Shown: positions 17,806 through 28,146, counted from the first letter of the stretch. The stretch is 64,000 bases of DNA from Teredinibacter sp. KSP-S5-2 (GCF_032773895.1 NZ_CP120416.1:4059001-4123000), one strand, 5' to 3'. Numbers and translations are program-made. The notes: a model not told the origin generated them from the sequence alone.

Positions 17806-17860
17806 TGTCACATTTTTGTCAAAGAAACTATAAATTTCTGTCATTTCGTCGGGATAAACT
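17805..17860 (+). promoter_or_regulatory. Pho box array and promoter of the alkaline phosphatase operon
   Basis: TGTCA repeats begin at 17806, 17817 and 17839, with a degenerate CTATA at 17828, so four positions fall on an exact 11-bp phase. PhoB binds direct repeats of CTGTCAT-like sequence with that period. The last repeat is CTGTCAT (17838-17844), and ten bases later TAAACT (17855-17860) can serve as the -10, the normal geometry for a PhoB-activated promoter. The gene start is at 17954, giving a leader of roughly 87 bases. Confidence 0.8.
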
Positions 17861-17953
17861 CCCAAGGTAAATAACGCCAATCACATTAGTTTATTCACAC
17901 TTTCTATCACATAAATAGAAAAACTCGTTGATTTTTACATTAGGGGTAAAACT

Positions 17954-19537
17954 ATGAAGAAGAAATGGTACGCAGCCACGGGTGTTGCGTCGCTAACGCT
18001 GTCGACTTGCCTTAGCGCGCAAGTCCTTCCCAGCTATCAAACCGATAGCGCCTGGTATACAGACAGCCAGAATGCAATCGCACAAAAACAATCGCTACCC
18101 GTTTCCAGCAAAGCAAAAAATGTTATTTTGTTTGTTGGCGATGGTATGGGTATCTCAACCCTGACCGCATCTCGTATCTACGAAGGGCAGCTCGCAGGCA
18201 AAAGCGGTGAAGAAGGGTATTTAAGTTTTGAGAAATTCCCGTACACAGCACTAGTAAAAACCTATAACGTGGACGCACAAACCCCTGACTCCGCCGGCAC
18301 CATGACCGCCATTATGACCGGAGCCAAAACCGACGTGGGTGTTATTGGTGTTGACGAAGATATCGTGCGTGGCGACTGCTCAACGGTTAAAGGCAATGAG
18401 TTGGTTACTGCACTGGAACTGGCCGAAATTAAAGGCTTGTCCACGGGCATTATTTCAACTGCACGTATTACTCATGCAACTCCAGCAGCCACTTATGCCA
18501 AATCTGCTGACCGTAACTGGGAAGACAATTCCGACCAACCAGACGGCGTAGACTGTGAAGATATCGCTTCTCAGCTCATTAATTTCGAAAGCAATTTGGA
18601 AGCACGTTTTCCAGGTGTTGACGTGAACGGAATGGAAGTTGCCTTTGGCGGCGGACGTCGTCACTTCTTGCCTAAAGACCCAGCATATAACTCTGCAGAT
18701 TTCGGTGGTGAACCAACCAAAGCGGAAGGTGATCGCACAGACAACCGTGATTTAACAGCAGAATGGATGACTCAATACGGTAATGGTTCTTACATTATCG
18801 ACCAAGCCGGTTTCGATGCAATTAACACAGAAACCACCAGCCATGTATTAGGTTTGTTCAACGAATCTCACATGCAATATGAAGCCGACCGCAATAACGA
18901 TGTTGCCGGCGAGCCTTCACTTTCAGAGATGACAGAAAAAGCCATTAAGATTTTGGATAACAATCAAAACGGATTTTTCTTGATGGTTGAATCCGGTCGA
19001 ATCGATCACGCACACCACGCAGGTAATGCGTTCGGCGCGCTTAGCGATACTATTGAATTGGCTAAAGCTGTTGAAGCCGCAGTGGCCTCTACGAACCCAG
19101 AAGACACGCTTATTCTTGTTACCGCTGACCACGGCCATGTATTTACTATTGCTGGTTATCCCAAACGCGGAAACCCAATTTTGGGCAAAGTTGTTGGCGT
19201 GGGTAGTACTGAGCCGTCATTGGCTAACGATGGTATGCCTTATACCACTTTGGGCTACACCAACGGCTTGGGTTTCCGTGATTTAGGCAACGAAACCGAT
19301 TCAGACGCTTCCTATGCCGAAGGTCCCGTTACTGGTCGTCAAGATTTAACAGCAATCGATACAACTACTCCTGGTTTCCACCAAGAAACATTAGTGCCAA
19401 TGAGTTCAGAAACCCACGCGGGCGAAGATATTTCTCTTCATGCCACTGGACCTGGTGCTCACTTGATACAGGGCGTAGTGGAGCAAAACATAATTTTCCA
19501 CTACATCAACCAAGCACTTGATTTAACCGCTAAGTAA
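17954..19537 (+). CDS. phoA: Alkaline phosphatase, secreted (PhoA family)
   Basis: A 527-residue PhoA-family (PF00245) alkaline phosphatase with a cleavable signal peptide (KKKW start, hydrophobic core, SAQ near residue 23). The metal site VGDGMG (about 58), nucleophile Ser113 in PDSAGTM, ESGRIDHAHHAG (about 342) and TADHGHVFT (about 394) are all present, as is the C-terminal SSETHAGED. It releases phosphate from phosphomonoesters in the periplasm or outside. It is first in an operon behind a Pho box array. The downstream gene is a paralogue lying 16 bases away. Confidence 0.95.
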   Translation: MKKKWYAATGVASLTLSTCLSAQVLPSYQTDSAWYTDSQNAIAQKQSLPVSSKAKNVILFVGDGMGISTLTASRIYEGQLAGKSGEEGYLSFEKFPYTALVKTYNVDAQTPDSAGTMTAIMTGAKTDVGVIGVDEDIVRGDCSTVKGNELVTALELAEIKGLSTGIISTARITHATPAATYAKSADRNWEDNSDQPDGVDCEDIASQLINFESNLEARFPGVDVNGMEVAFGGGRRHFLPKDPAYNSADFGGEPTKAEGDRTDNRDLTAEWMTQYGNGSYIIDQAGFDAINTETTSHVLGLFNESHMQYEADRNNDVAGEPSLSEMTEKAIKILDNNQNGFFLMVESGRIDHAHHAGNAFGALSDTIELAKAVEAAVASTNPEDTLILVTADHGHVFTIAGYPKRGNPILGKVVGVGSTEPSLANDGMPYTTLGYTNGLGFRDLGNETDSDASYAEGPVTGRQDLTAIDTTTPGFHQETLVPMSSETHAGEDISLHATGPGAHLIQGVVEQNIIFHYINQALDLTAK

Positions 19538-19553
19538 TCGGGAGAGAAATAAA

Positions 19554-21383
19554 ATGAATAGCGTAATTTCAAAATTGGCTGTCGCGGTTGCTGTAGCGAG
19601 CCTCGCAGCTTGTTCAGGCGACGACGGTAAAAACGGCGCCGATGGTAGTAATGGCAGCAACGGTCATAACAGTCTGGTGAGCCAAACAAGTTTATCTGTT
19701 GGCAATGCAAACTGTGCAAACGGCGGCGTTCAAATTAATACCGGTGTTGATGCCAATGACAACAACACCCTGGATGACAGCGAAGTTGCTTCAACGCAAT
19801 ATGTATGTACACCAGCGCGTACCACATTGGACAACAGTGAATTGTTAACCAACTTAAACAACCCATGGTACTCAGCGGCAACCAATAAAGTTGCCCAGTC
19901 AAAAGCCAACATGGAAGAAATTGCCAAGATGGCTGGCCAGGCAAAAAATATTATTTTGTTTGTCGGCGATGGCATGGGTGTTTCTACCGTAACAGCATCA
20001 CGAATATTCGAAGGCCAGTCTATGGGAATGTTGGGTGAAGAACACTCACTCAGTTTTGGTAAATTCCCTTACGCCGGTTTAGCCAAGACGTATAACGTGG
20101 ACGCACAAACACCGGATTCCGCAGGCACAATGACAGCCCTTATGACCGGCGTAAAAACGGACGTCGGTGTAATTGGCGTTGACGAAGATATTGTTCGTGG
20201 TGATTGTTCAACAGTAGCAGGTAATGAATTGGTTACTGCTCTAGAGCTTGCAGAAATTGCCGGAAAATCTACCGGTATTATTTCAACTGCGCGAATTACT
20301 CACGCCACACCAGCGGCAACTTATGCCAAATCGGCAGACCGTAACTGGGAAGATAATTCTGACCAACCTGCTGGCACAACCTGTGAAGACATCGCATCAC
20401 AGCTTATTAATTTCGAACCTAACCTTGAAGCACGCATTGCGGGTGTAGACGTTGATGGTATCGAAGTTGTGATGGGTGGTGGACGTCGCCATTTCCTACC
20501 TAAAGATGCGGCCTATAACAGCCCTGACTATGCAGGCTCCAGCGCGGAAGGTGACCGTACCGATGGACGCGACTTAACCGCAGAATGGACAGGCATGTAT
20601 GCCAACGGTGTTTACGTTTATGACCAGGCAGGTTTTGATGCAGTTAATCCGGCAACAACGGAACGTCTATTTGGTTTGTTTAACGAATCGCACATGCAAT
20701 ACGAAGCAGATCGTGGCAATGATGTTGCGGGTGAACCATCACTGACTGAAATGACCGAGAAAGCCATTGATATTTTGGATAATAACAATGACGGCTTTTT
20801 CCTAATGGTTGAATCAGGTCGTATCGATCACGCTCACCACGCGGGTAATGCTTTCGGTGCGCTGAACGATACCGTTGAATTTGCCTCCGCTGTTCAAGCA
20901 GCCGTCAACGCTACCGATGCGGAAGATACACTGATTATCGTGACAGCCGACCATGGCCATGTGTTTACCATTGCCGGTTATCCAAAGCGTGGCAACCCGA
21001 TCCTAGGTAAAGTGGTTAACGTTGGCAGCACAGAACCAGCAATGGCTGCGGACGATATGCCCTACACCACTTTGGGCTATACCAACGGCCTTGGTTTCCG
21101 TGACTTAGGTAATGAAACAGATTCCGATGCTTCTTACGCTACCTCTGCGGATGCTGGCCGAAAAGACCTTACCAGCGTCGATACAGAAACTCCCGGGTTC
21201 CACCAGGAAACTTTGGTTCCTTTGAGCTCTGAAACACACTCTGGTGAAGACGTGGGTGTTTATGCCCAAGGGCCGGGAGCACATCTGGTATCAGGAACTC
21301 ACGAGCAAAACACCATTTTTCATATCATGAACTACGCCGGTAATTTGGTCGATTCAGCTAACCAAGCTGTTAACCTTCCATAA
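19554..21383 (+). CDS. Alkaline phosphatase, lipoprotein form with stalk
   Basis: A 609-residue paralogue of the preceding phosphatase, sharing most of its ~490-residue catalytic domain (Ser189 in PDSAGTM, VGDGMGVST, ESGRIDHAHHAG). Its N-terminus differs: a lipoprotein signal with lipobox LAAC (Cys20), then a short Gly-X-X run (GDDGKNGADGSNGSNGHN) and a DUF7151-like calcium-loop segment (GVDANDNNTLDDSEVAST followed by YVC). This should tether the enzyme to the cell envelope on a spacer. A GGGAGAG Shine-Dalgarno is in the 16-base gap, so it is co-transcribed with the upstream phosphatase under Pho control. Confidence 0.94.
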   Translation: MNSVISKLAVAVAVASLAACSGDDGKNGADGSNGSNGHNSLVSQTSLSVGNANCANGGVQINTGVDANDNNTLDDSEVASTQYVCTPARTTLDNSELLTNLNNPWYSAATNKVAQSKANMEEIAKMAGQAKNIILFVGDGMGVSTVTASRIFEGQSMGMLGEEHSLSFGKFPYAGLAKTYNVDAQTPDSAGTMTALMTGVKTDVGVIGVDEDIVRGDCSTVAGNELVTALELAEIAGKSTGIISTARITHATPAATYAKSADRNWEDNSDQPAGTTCEDIASQLINFEPNLEARIAGVDVDGIEVVMGGGRRHFLPKDAAYNSPDYAGSSAEGDRTDGRDLTAEWTGMYANGVYVYDQAGFDAVNPATTERLFGLFNESHMQYEADRGNDVAGEPSLTEMTEKAIDILDNNNDGFFLMVESGRIDHAHHAGNAFGALNDTVEFASAVQAAVNATDAEDTLIIVTADHGHVFTIAGYPKRGNPILGKVVNVGSTEPAMAADDMPYTTLGYTNGLGFRDLGNETDSDASYATSADAGRKDLTSVDTETPGFHQETLVPLSSETHSGEDVGVYAQGPGAHLVSGTHEQNTIFHIMNYAGNLVDSANQAVNLP

Positions 21384-21405
21384 TTCACTGAGCATGTAAG
21401 ACCTT

Positions 21406-21429
21406 GGCTGGTGGAATTTTCCACCAGCC
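21406..21429. repeat. Perfect 11-bp hairpin upstream of the His-tailed protein gene
   Basis: GGCTGGTGGAA (21406-21416) and TTCCACCAGCC (21419-21429) with a TT centre. No T run follows, and the Shine-Dalgarno of the next gene begins six bases after the stem. It is more likely an intercistronic processing or partial attenuation hairpin than a full terminator. Confidence 0.6.
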
Positions 21430-21447
21430 ACTTCAGGAGTATGTAAG

Positions 21448-22179
21448 TTGAAAACAGTCCTTTTTATTTCTTTATTATTCTTCGTACACACTGCCTCCGC
21501 AGAATGTAAAAAAGATTTTTCCACTTTGGGCGCAGAATACAGCATCGCCCACAGCAAGGCTCACGCCAAACAGACAGAAAACAAAGAACACCTGAATCTT
21601 TGGCGACTCCCAAAACGGGTTGGCCATGAGCATGTCGAACAAAAGCGGTTTATCGAATGGATGCAAGCTGGCACCAAAAAAATCAGAAAAACCGATTATT
21701 TCGATGCAAATAAACGTGGTATTGAATATTACCCGGAAGATTTAGAAGAACGTGAAGCGCAAAGCGACTGGTCTATATACAACCAGTTTATTACCGAAGA
21801 ATTTATCGCTTCACTCTCCCCCGTAAATACAGTAGGTAAAGGTTGCGATACGCTGGTTTCATATCAGGGCAGCAAACAGAATGCGAAATTTGAATTAACC
21901 TGGTTTCCCCATAAGAAAATTATTCAAAGTTTTACCATACTGACTCCAACACTGATTACCGAGTGGAAACTGGAAAAGCTGCATAGCGATCAAACGATGA
22001 TCAAGCAACAATTTGCTCAACGTAGTCAATACCAACTGACAGATTATGCCGACATTGGTGATAATGAGTCAGACCCATTCTTGCTATCGATGATCAACCT
22101 TGGGTTTGTCAAACACGGCGCCTCTGGCTTTTATAACGCGCAAGGCGAATCCATGGACGGCGGCCATCATCACCACTAA
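21448..22179 (+). CDS. Secreted protein of unknown function with His-rich C-terminus
   Basis: A 243-residue protein with a signal peptide (KTVLFISLLFFVHTASA, cleavage near residue 18). It starts at TTG 21448 with AGGAG eight bases upstream. I do not recognise the family. It has HSKAHAKQ and GHEH motifs and ends in GGHHHH, so metal binding is plausible. Cys20 and Cys130 are the only mature cysteines I can see, which might form a disulfide. It is the third gene after the two phosphatases in the same direction, separated from them by a strong hairpin, so a Pho-linked role is possible but unproven. Confidence 0.75.
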   Translation: MKTVLFISLLFFVHTASAECKKDFSTLGAEYSIAHSKAHAKQTENKEHLNLWRLPKRVGHEHVEQKRFIEWMQAGTKKIRKTDYFDANKRGIEYYPEDLEEREAQSDWSIYNQFITEEFIASLSPVNTVGKGCDTLVSYQGSKQNAKFELTWFPHKKIIQSFTILTPTLITEWKLEKLHSDQTMIKQQFAQRSQYQLTDYADIGDNESDPFLLSMINLGFVKHGASGFYNAQGESMDGGHHHH

Positions 22180-22290
22180 TTGGTGAACCACCTCCCAGGG
22201 ACGGGAGCTTTTCCTGCCACAAACCCCGGTCATTTGAGTTTACCGTTCGCCCAGAGCTATTATTCGTTTTAGAATAGTGTCTGCAATTAA

Positions 22291-23328
<1,038 letters not shown>

Positions 23329-23351
23329 ACCCAATAAGGGGGGAATGAGGT

Positions 23352-25556
23352 TTGGATAACAACAAAAACAAACAGCCCCCCAAGATTGTTGGCGGCGGAG
23401 TCAAAAAGGTTCTCTATACCTTAAATACGGTTCGCCGCATGGGTTTGATAAATAGCGGCAAAGCATTAACCAGCAACAACACCTGCAAAGCTTGCGGTCT
23501 CGGTATGGGCGGTCAGAAAGGCGGCATGGCGAATGAAGTTGGCGACTACCCTTCTGTTTGCAATAAAAGCATTCAAGCGCAATCAACCGATATTCAACCG
23601 CCTATCCCCAACGAAATATTTGCTCACACCATTGAAGACCTGAAGGAATTATCCGGCAGGGAAATTGAAAAACTGGGCAGACTGAATACACCATTATACA
23701 AAGCGGCAGAGAGCAATACCTTCGCACCGGTTGACTGGGATTGGGCAATATCACACACCGCTCAACATTTTAATAACGCCGAACCGGACAATACCTTTTT
23801 TTATTCATCCGGTCGTTCATCCAACGAAGCGGGTTTTATTCTTCAGCTTCTTGCCAGAATTTACGGCACCAATAACGTCAATAACTGCTCATATTATTGT
23901 CATCAGGCGACCGGCGTGGGTATGACCAACACCATTGGTACCGGAACTGCTACGGTAGAGTTAAACGATTTAGCCCACTGCGATCTTATTTTTGTTATTG
24001 GTGCAAACCCGGCGTCCAATCACCCGCGATTTATTTATCAACTAAAAGGTTGTCGGGACCGGGGCGGACAAGTCATTGTCATCAACCCGGCAAAAGAACC
24101 CGGCCTGGTGAAATTTGCCGTACCGAAAAGTGCAAAGTCCATGCTAACTGGAGGCAGTGAGATTGCTTCTGAGTATATTCAACCGCATATTGGTTCTGAC
24201 CTCGCATTACTCACAGGCATCAGCAAAGCGTTAATAGAAAATAACGAGCATGATGTCGATTTTATTAACCAATACTGTCAGGATTTTTCCAGCTATAAAA
24301 CCCTACTGGACACAGTAAGCTGGGATTGGATTTGCAGTACAACAGGCATCGATAAAAACACCATTCAACAAACCGCCGCGCGCTATGCTCAGGCCAACAA
24401 TGTTGTTTTTGCCTGGGGAATGGGGATTACTCATCATCGAAACGGGGTCGAAAATGTGGAGGCGATCGTCAACCTTGCACTATTGCGCGGCATGGTTGGC
24501 AAACCTTACGCTGGCTTACTTCCATTGCGAGGACATAGTAATGTGCAGGGTATTGGCACCATTGGAGTAAAACCGGTATTACCTCAGGACGTGTTGAATA
24601 AACTGCAAGAAACGCTGGATATAAACCTGCCCAAACAAAAGGGCATGGACACTCTGGCCTGCCTTGAGGCGGCACATCAAGAAAAAATACAAGCAGCATT
24701 GTTTATGGGCGGCAACCTGTATCAGGCATCGCCCGACAGCAGTTGGACACAGCAAGCACTTGATCGTATTCCTTTTAAAGTGTATCTAACCACGACATTT
24801 AACCTCGGGCATATTCACGGCATAGAAAACAGTGAAGCCATTATTCTTCCGGTTACGGCGCGGGACGAGGAATGGCAAAGCACCACACAGGAATCGATGT
24901 TTAATTTTGTTCGTATGAGCGACGGTGGTATTCAACGCATAGCCAACCCCCGTCCTGAATCTGATATTCTTTGCAGCCTGGCGGAAAAAATAATTCCTGA
25001 AAACACATTCAGTTTTAAACCGTTTAAACAGCATAAGCATGTACGTGAGGCAATAGCCGCAACGATTCCAGGAATGGAGCAATTACAAAACATTGATCGG
25101 AACCACAATGAGTTTCATATCAATGGCCGGATAAAACACGCACCCACTTTTGATACCGCCAACAATAAAGCGCATTTTGCTATTCACAGTATTCAATTCA
25201 TGGATATTTGTTCGGAAAGCTATCCAATTCGTTTGTCCAGCATTCGCAGTGAAGGGCAGTTTAATTCGATTATTTACGAAGAAAAAGACAGTTACCGGGG
25301 AACGATACATCGCTGGGTTGTGTTGATGAGCCGGGAGACAGCTCAATTACATGGGTTAAAAATGGGTGTACCGGTAATGATTGAATCGGAGCATGGAAAG
25401 ATGTCCGATGTACAGATTCATGAGTTTGATTTACCCACCCATAATGTGATGGCGTATTACCCTGAAGCAAATATTCTGATTGGTCGGGAGGCAGACCCTC
25501 GTTCCAAGACACCGGCGTTTAAATCGGTAGCAGTAAAAATCTATCAAACAGAATAA
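23352..25556 (+). CDS. FdhF/YdeP family molybdopterin oxidoreductase
   Basis: A 734-residue molybdopterin-guanine-dinucleotide oxidoreductase of the YdeP/FdhF-like family. Evidence: N-terminal TCKACGLGMGGQKGGMANE (about 44), molybdopterin-fold segments SSGRSSNEAGF, IGANPASNHPR, WGMGITHH, and the C-terminal Molydop-binding domain (SIRSEGQFNSI onward). The substrate is unknown; E. coli YdeP is tied to acid resistance. The start is TTG at 23352 with AAGGGGGGA seven bases upstream. An ATG at 23345 gives a five-base-shifted frame that stops after four codons and is ignored. It is probably co-transcribed with hemB. Confidence 0.92.
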   Translation: MDNNKNKQPPKIVGGGVKKVLYTLNTVRRMGLINSGKALTSNNTCKACGLGMGGQKGGMANEVGDYPSVCNKSIQAQSTDIQPPIPNEIFAHTIEDLKELSGREIEKLGRLNTPLYKAAESNTFAPVDWDWAISHTAQHFNNAEPDNTFFYSSGRSSNEAGFILQLLARIYGTNNVNNCSYYCHQATGVGMTNTIGTGTATVELNDLAHCDLIFVIGANPASNHPRFIYQLKGCRDRGGQVIVINPAKEPGLVKFAVPKSAKSMLTGGSEIASEYIQPHIGSDLALLTGISKALIENNEHDVDFINQYCQDFSSYKTLLDTVSWDWICSTTGIDKNTIQQTAARYAQANNVVFAWGMGITHHRNGVENVEAIVNLALLRGMVGKPYAGLLPLRGHSNVQGIGTIGVKPVLPQDVLNKLQETLDINLPKQKGMDTLACLEAAHQEKIQAALFMGGNLYQASPDSSWTQQALDRIPFKVYLTTTFNLGHIHGIENSEAIILPVTARDEEWQSTTQESMFNFVRMSDGGIQRIANPRPESDILCSLAEKIIPENTFSFKPFKQHKHVREAIAATIPGMEQLQNIDRNHNEFHINGRIKHAPTFDTANNKAHFAIHSIQFMDICSESYPIRLSSIRSEGQFNSIIYEEKDSYRGTIHRWVVLMSRETAQLHGLKMGVPVMIESEHGKMSDVQIHEFDLPTHNVMAYYPEANILIGREADPRSKTPAFKSVAVKIYQTE

Positions 25557-25591
25557 AATGCTATTTAGAAGCAGAATATAGCAACCTCGAA

Positions 25592-25684
25592 GTCATCATA
25601 ATCGTTTTCAAAAACCGCATAAATACATCCCTGTAGCTTGCTCAATTCATCCCTGAATTGAGCATTTTTGAAAACGACCATGAC
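25592..25684. terminator. Nested palindromic element containing a terminator hairpin
   Basis: Inner stem TGCTCAATTCA (25639-25649) and TGAATTGAGCA (25654-25664) with four-base loop, followed directly by T5: a good terminator for the YdeP-like gene. The T run is part of an outer perfect 13-bp inverted repeat, TCGTTTTCAAAAA (25602-25614) and TTTTTGAAAACGA (25665-25677). GTCAT and ATGAC flank that. CATCCCTG also occurs twice inside. The element is larger than needed for termination and resembles a mobile-type palindromic repeat. Confidence 0.7.
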
Positions 25685-25730
25685 AACTTCTACCAGAGAT
25701 TTACGAGTTTCGAAAAGATTTATACAAAAA

Positions 25731-26237
25731 TTAACCAAGCGACTTTTGATATTTTTTTAGCCAAGTCATCGCCCAATCATAATGACTTGAAGTTGCAGAA
25801 ATCATATATGCCCCCAAGGAAGTCGTACCCGTCCACTTGTAACGCTTCTTCTCAAAAAGCTCTTCGTCAGAATGCTTTTGAATACAACGTCGAACCTTAT
25901 CATAGGAGGATTTAAACTCTTTGCGAATATCAGCCAAACCAACAGACTGATACTTCTGCCAAATAATCTGATTCAGATCGGGCAGGGTTTTCCATGTATA
26001 GCCTTTCGCGGGAATATCCGGCTTATCGCCTTTCATTCCCACTTTATACCATGCCAAAAACATAAGATGCCATTCATGTAAGTGTGCAATGGTATCCCGA
26101 ATATTTTTATCTCGATGCTCAAATGGATACGTGCCCTTCTGTTCGGCAGGCGACAACGAGTCAATCAACGCATTCAGTTTATTATAATTTTCCCGGCTCA
26201 GGTCCAGCAACGCTTGTTTGGTGGTTGGCCTCGGCAT
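25731..26237 (-). CDS. ClbS/DfsB family four-helix protein
   Basis: A 168-residue member of the ClbS/DfsB (DUF1706) family: N-terminal MPRPTTKQALLDLS, then RDKNIRDTIAHLHEWHLMFLAWY (broken here: IAHLHEWH is the key block) and C-terminal YDWAMTWLKKY. The founder ClbS is a cyclopropane hydrolase that detoxifies colibactin; most homologues have unknown substrates. No colibactin-like synthase lies in the window, so this is likely a general resistance or housekeeping hydrolase. Coding ends only 47 bases from the palindromic terminator of the convergent gene. Confidence 0.9.
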   Translation of the reverse strand: MPRPTTKQALLDLSRENYNKLNALIDSLSPAEQKGTYPFEHRDKNIRDTIAHLHEWHLMFLAWYKVGMKGDKPDIPAKGYTWKTLPDLNQIIWQKYQSVGLADIRKEFKSSYDKVRRCIQKHSDEELFEKKRYKWTGTTSLGAYMISATSSHYDWAMTWLKKYQKSLG

Positions 26238-26337
26238 AAACGTAGCTCCGAAATGTATTTCACCAGATTTTAGATTTAAACCAGCTCAAAAATATAATTT
26301 CGATCAAATAATAGTTGTTATGCGTCAACGTTTGCGA

Positions 26338-27402
26338 TTAATGGCTTTCGTTGTACCAACTGCCGTCGGTGTTTCGCCGAATGAACATTTGTGAGTACCA
26401 GTAATATCGTCCACCGCCAGCAGAAAGCGTGCAATTATATCGACTTCGTCCAACAGGCAAAGGTGAGTTTGCTTGCACATACACCGCACTGCCTTTTTCT
26501 TCCACTTTAATTTCGCCCTGACCAGAAGCAAAACACTGCACCCCCTTCATCACCTGAAATATCGGGGATGAAAATTTGAGCACAGGAATATTTACCTTTG
26601 CAGGTAATTCAGGGTCTTTAAATGGTCGGCCGGACTCATCTGTTGTTTGAATGGCGACAGAAGGAAAAGGAAGACTATTTACTTTGGTTTCAAAATCACT
26701 GAACGTGCCATAAGCACCACCAAAAGGAAAGCGGGGAACCGGCCGAACGGCGTTTAACTTGACCACAGGGCCGGACTGTTGGCCAAAGGCAACATACCCA
26801 TTTTCAACCAGCACTTTTTGCAAACTCACATCATACTCGCCAAATGGATAAGCAAATAACTTTGTTGACGTCCCTATCTCCTGTTTGATTCTCTTTTCCG
26901 CGTATTCAACTTCTTTTAAACGCTGCGCATTCCATTTTAATAACGGCTCATTGTGCCAGTTGCGAATAAGATGTGGATGGGTGTCAGTGTGATTGGCAAT
27001 GGTTCCACCACGTTTACTTATATTTCTTAGTTCATCCCAACTCATATATTGGCTGTTTTTTTGATCATGCGCCTGACTGTTCACAAAAACAATAAACGGC
27101 CATTTTCTTTTTTTCAGCTCGGGAAATGCGACGTCGTAAACGGATCGGTAGCCGTCATCAAAAGTGATCAATACACTGTGATTCGGGAATCCTTGATTCT
27201 TTTTGGCTAAGTCGTAAAACTCTTTCGCACTTAAAATACGAAATTTTTTCTCTTCCAGGTATTGTAAATGTTGTTTAAACAATTTGGGTGAGATACTTGT
27301 GGACTTCGGTGTTTCTTCACTCACATGATGATATTGTAATACGACCAACGCATAATTCGGTAAGCTAATCAGTAACAAGAAACACAAGACGAACCAACGC
27401 AC
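26338..27402 (-). CDS. Secreted polysaccharide deacetylase (NodB homology)
   Basis: A 354-residue exported protein with signal peptide (residues 1-18, FLLLISLPNYA). The NodB deacetylase domain (about 70-240) has the catalytic base/metal motif TFDDGY (Asp82-Asp83) and metal histidines in NHTDTHPHL (His138, His142). Later motifs include FAYPFGEYD near 195. It resembles PgaB-type N-deacetylases acting on poly-GlcNAc or related glycans. The C-terminal ~100 residues (after FSSPIFQV) are a small beta-rich module of unknown role. It is divergent from a GST gene. Confidence 0.9.
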   Translation of the reverse strand: MRWFVLCFLLLISLPNYALVVLQYHHVSEETPKSTSISPKLFKQHLQYLEEKKFRILSAKEFYDLAKKNQGFPNHSVLITFDDGYRSVYDVAFPELKKRKWPFIVFVNSQAHDQKNSQYMSWDELRNISKRGGTIANHTDTHPHLIRNWHNEPLLKWNAQRLKEVEYAEKRIKQEIGTSTKLFAYPFGEYDVSLQKVLVENGYVAFGQQSGPVVKLNAVRPVPRFPFGGAYGTFSDFETKVNSLPFPSVAIQTTDESGRPFKDPELPAKVNIPVLKFSSPIFQVMKGVQCFASGQGEIKVEEKGSAVYVQANSPLPVGRSRYNCTLSAGGGRYYWYSQMFIRRNTDGSWYNESH

Positions 27403-27469
27403 GGTAAAATACCTCTTTGATTAATTGAACAGACCACTAGCGATACAGTGACTAAGGAGACACAGACAC

Positions 27470-28072
27470 ATGCAGCTTTATTATAGCTCTGCTTCACCTT
27501 TTGCGAGAAAGGCCACAATATTACTTCACCTTCACGACATGTTCCGTGAAACAGAATTAATTATTGCCAACCCCTTGGGCGATCCACAGTTTCGACAAGT
27601 AAATCCTCTCGCTAAAGTTCCAGCACTTGTTGATAACGCTCTAACCTTGGTCGATAGCCCTTTAATCTGTGAATATATTGATGACCTGGCGGTAAAACAA
27701 GGAAAAAAAGGGACTTTTCATAAAGGCGAAGCAGACTACTATGATGTTCAGCTAATTCACGTGTATGCAGATGGCATTATGGAAGCGGCTGTAGCAACTA
27801 TGATGCAGCGTCGAGCCCCGGACTCAGAGCCTTCTATTTTTTGGGAAGAGCGATGGCACCAGGCAATCTCCACGACTATCCGCTTGCTCGACCCGGATAA
27901 ATTGGACATCGATGACGATATTCATATCGGTTCTGTTTCAGTGGTCGCAGCCTTGGGATATTTGGACTTGCGTTTTACCAACTATGCGTGGAGGGAAGAA
28001 AACCCTGAATTAGCAGAGTGGTATAACAAGGTTCAAAAACGGGACTGGTATATACAAACTCAGCCCGAATAA
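27470..28072 (+). CDS. Glutathione S-transferase family protein
   Basis: A 200-residue two-domain GST. The thioredoxin-fold N-terminal domain (1-80) has SSASPFARKATI at the glutathione-binding start and the cis-Pro motif KVPALV (about 48), then DSPLICEYID. A helical C-terminal domain follows. Likely detoxification by conjugation. The start ATG is preceded by AAGGAGA. It is convergent with the SMP-30 gene. Confidence 0.92.
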   Translation: MQLYYSSASPFARKATILLHLHDMFRETELIIANPLGDPQFRQVNPLAKVPALVDNALTLVDSPLICEYIDDLAVKQGKKGTFHKGEADYYDVQLIHVYADGIMEAAVATMMQRRAPDSEPSIFWEERWHQAISTTIRLLDPDKLDIDDDIHIGSVSVVAALGYLDLRFTNYAWREENPELAEWYNKVQKRDWYIQTQPE

Positions 28073-28092
28073 AGAAAGGCAAATACTGTCTT

Positions 28093-28131
28093 GTATCTCC
28101 CCTCAAACCTGAATAATTCGAGGGGGGATAC
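28093..28131. terminator. Hairpin between convergent gst and SMP-30 genes
   Basis: GTATCTCCCCTC (28093-28104) pairs with GAGGGGGGATAC (28120-28131) through 12 pairs, one of them G-T. No strong T run on either side. It probably blocks read-through in both directions. Confidence 0.5.
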
Positions 28132-28146
28132 AATTATATGGACAAA

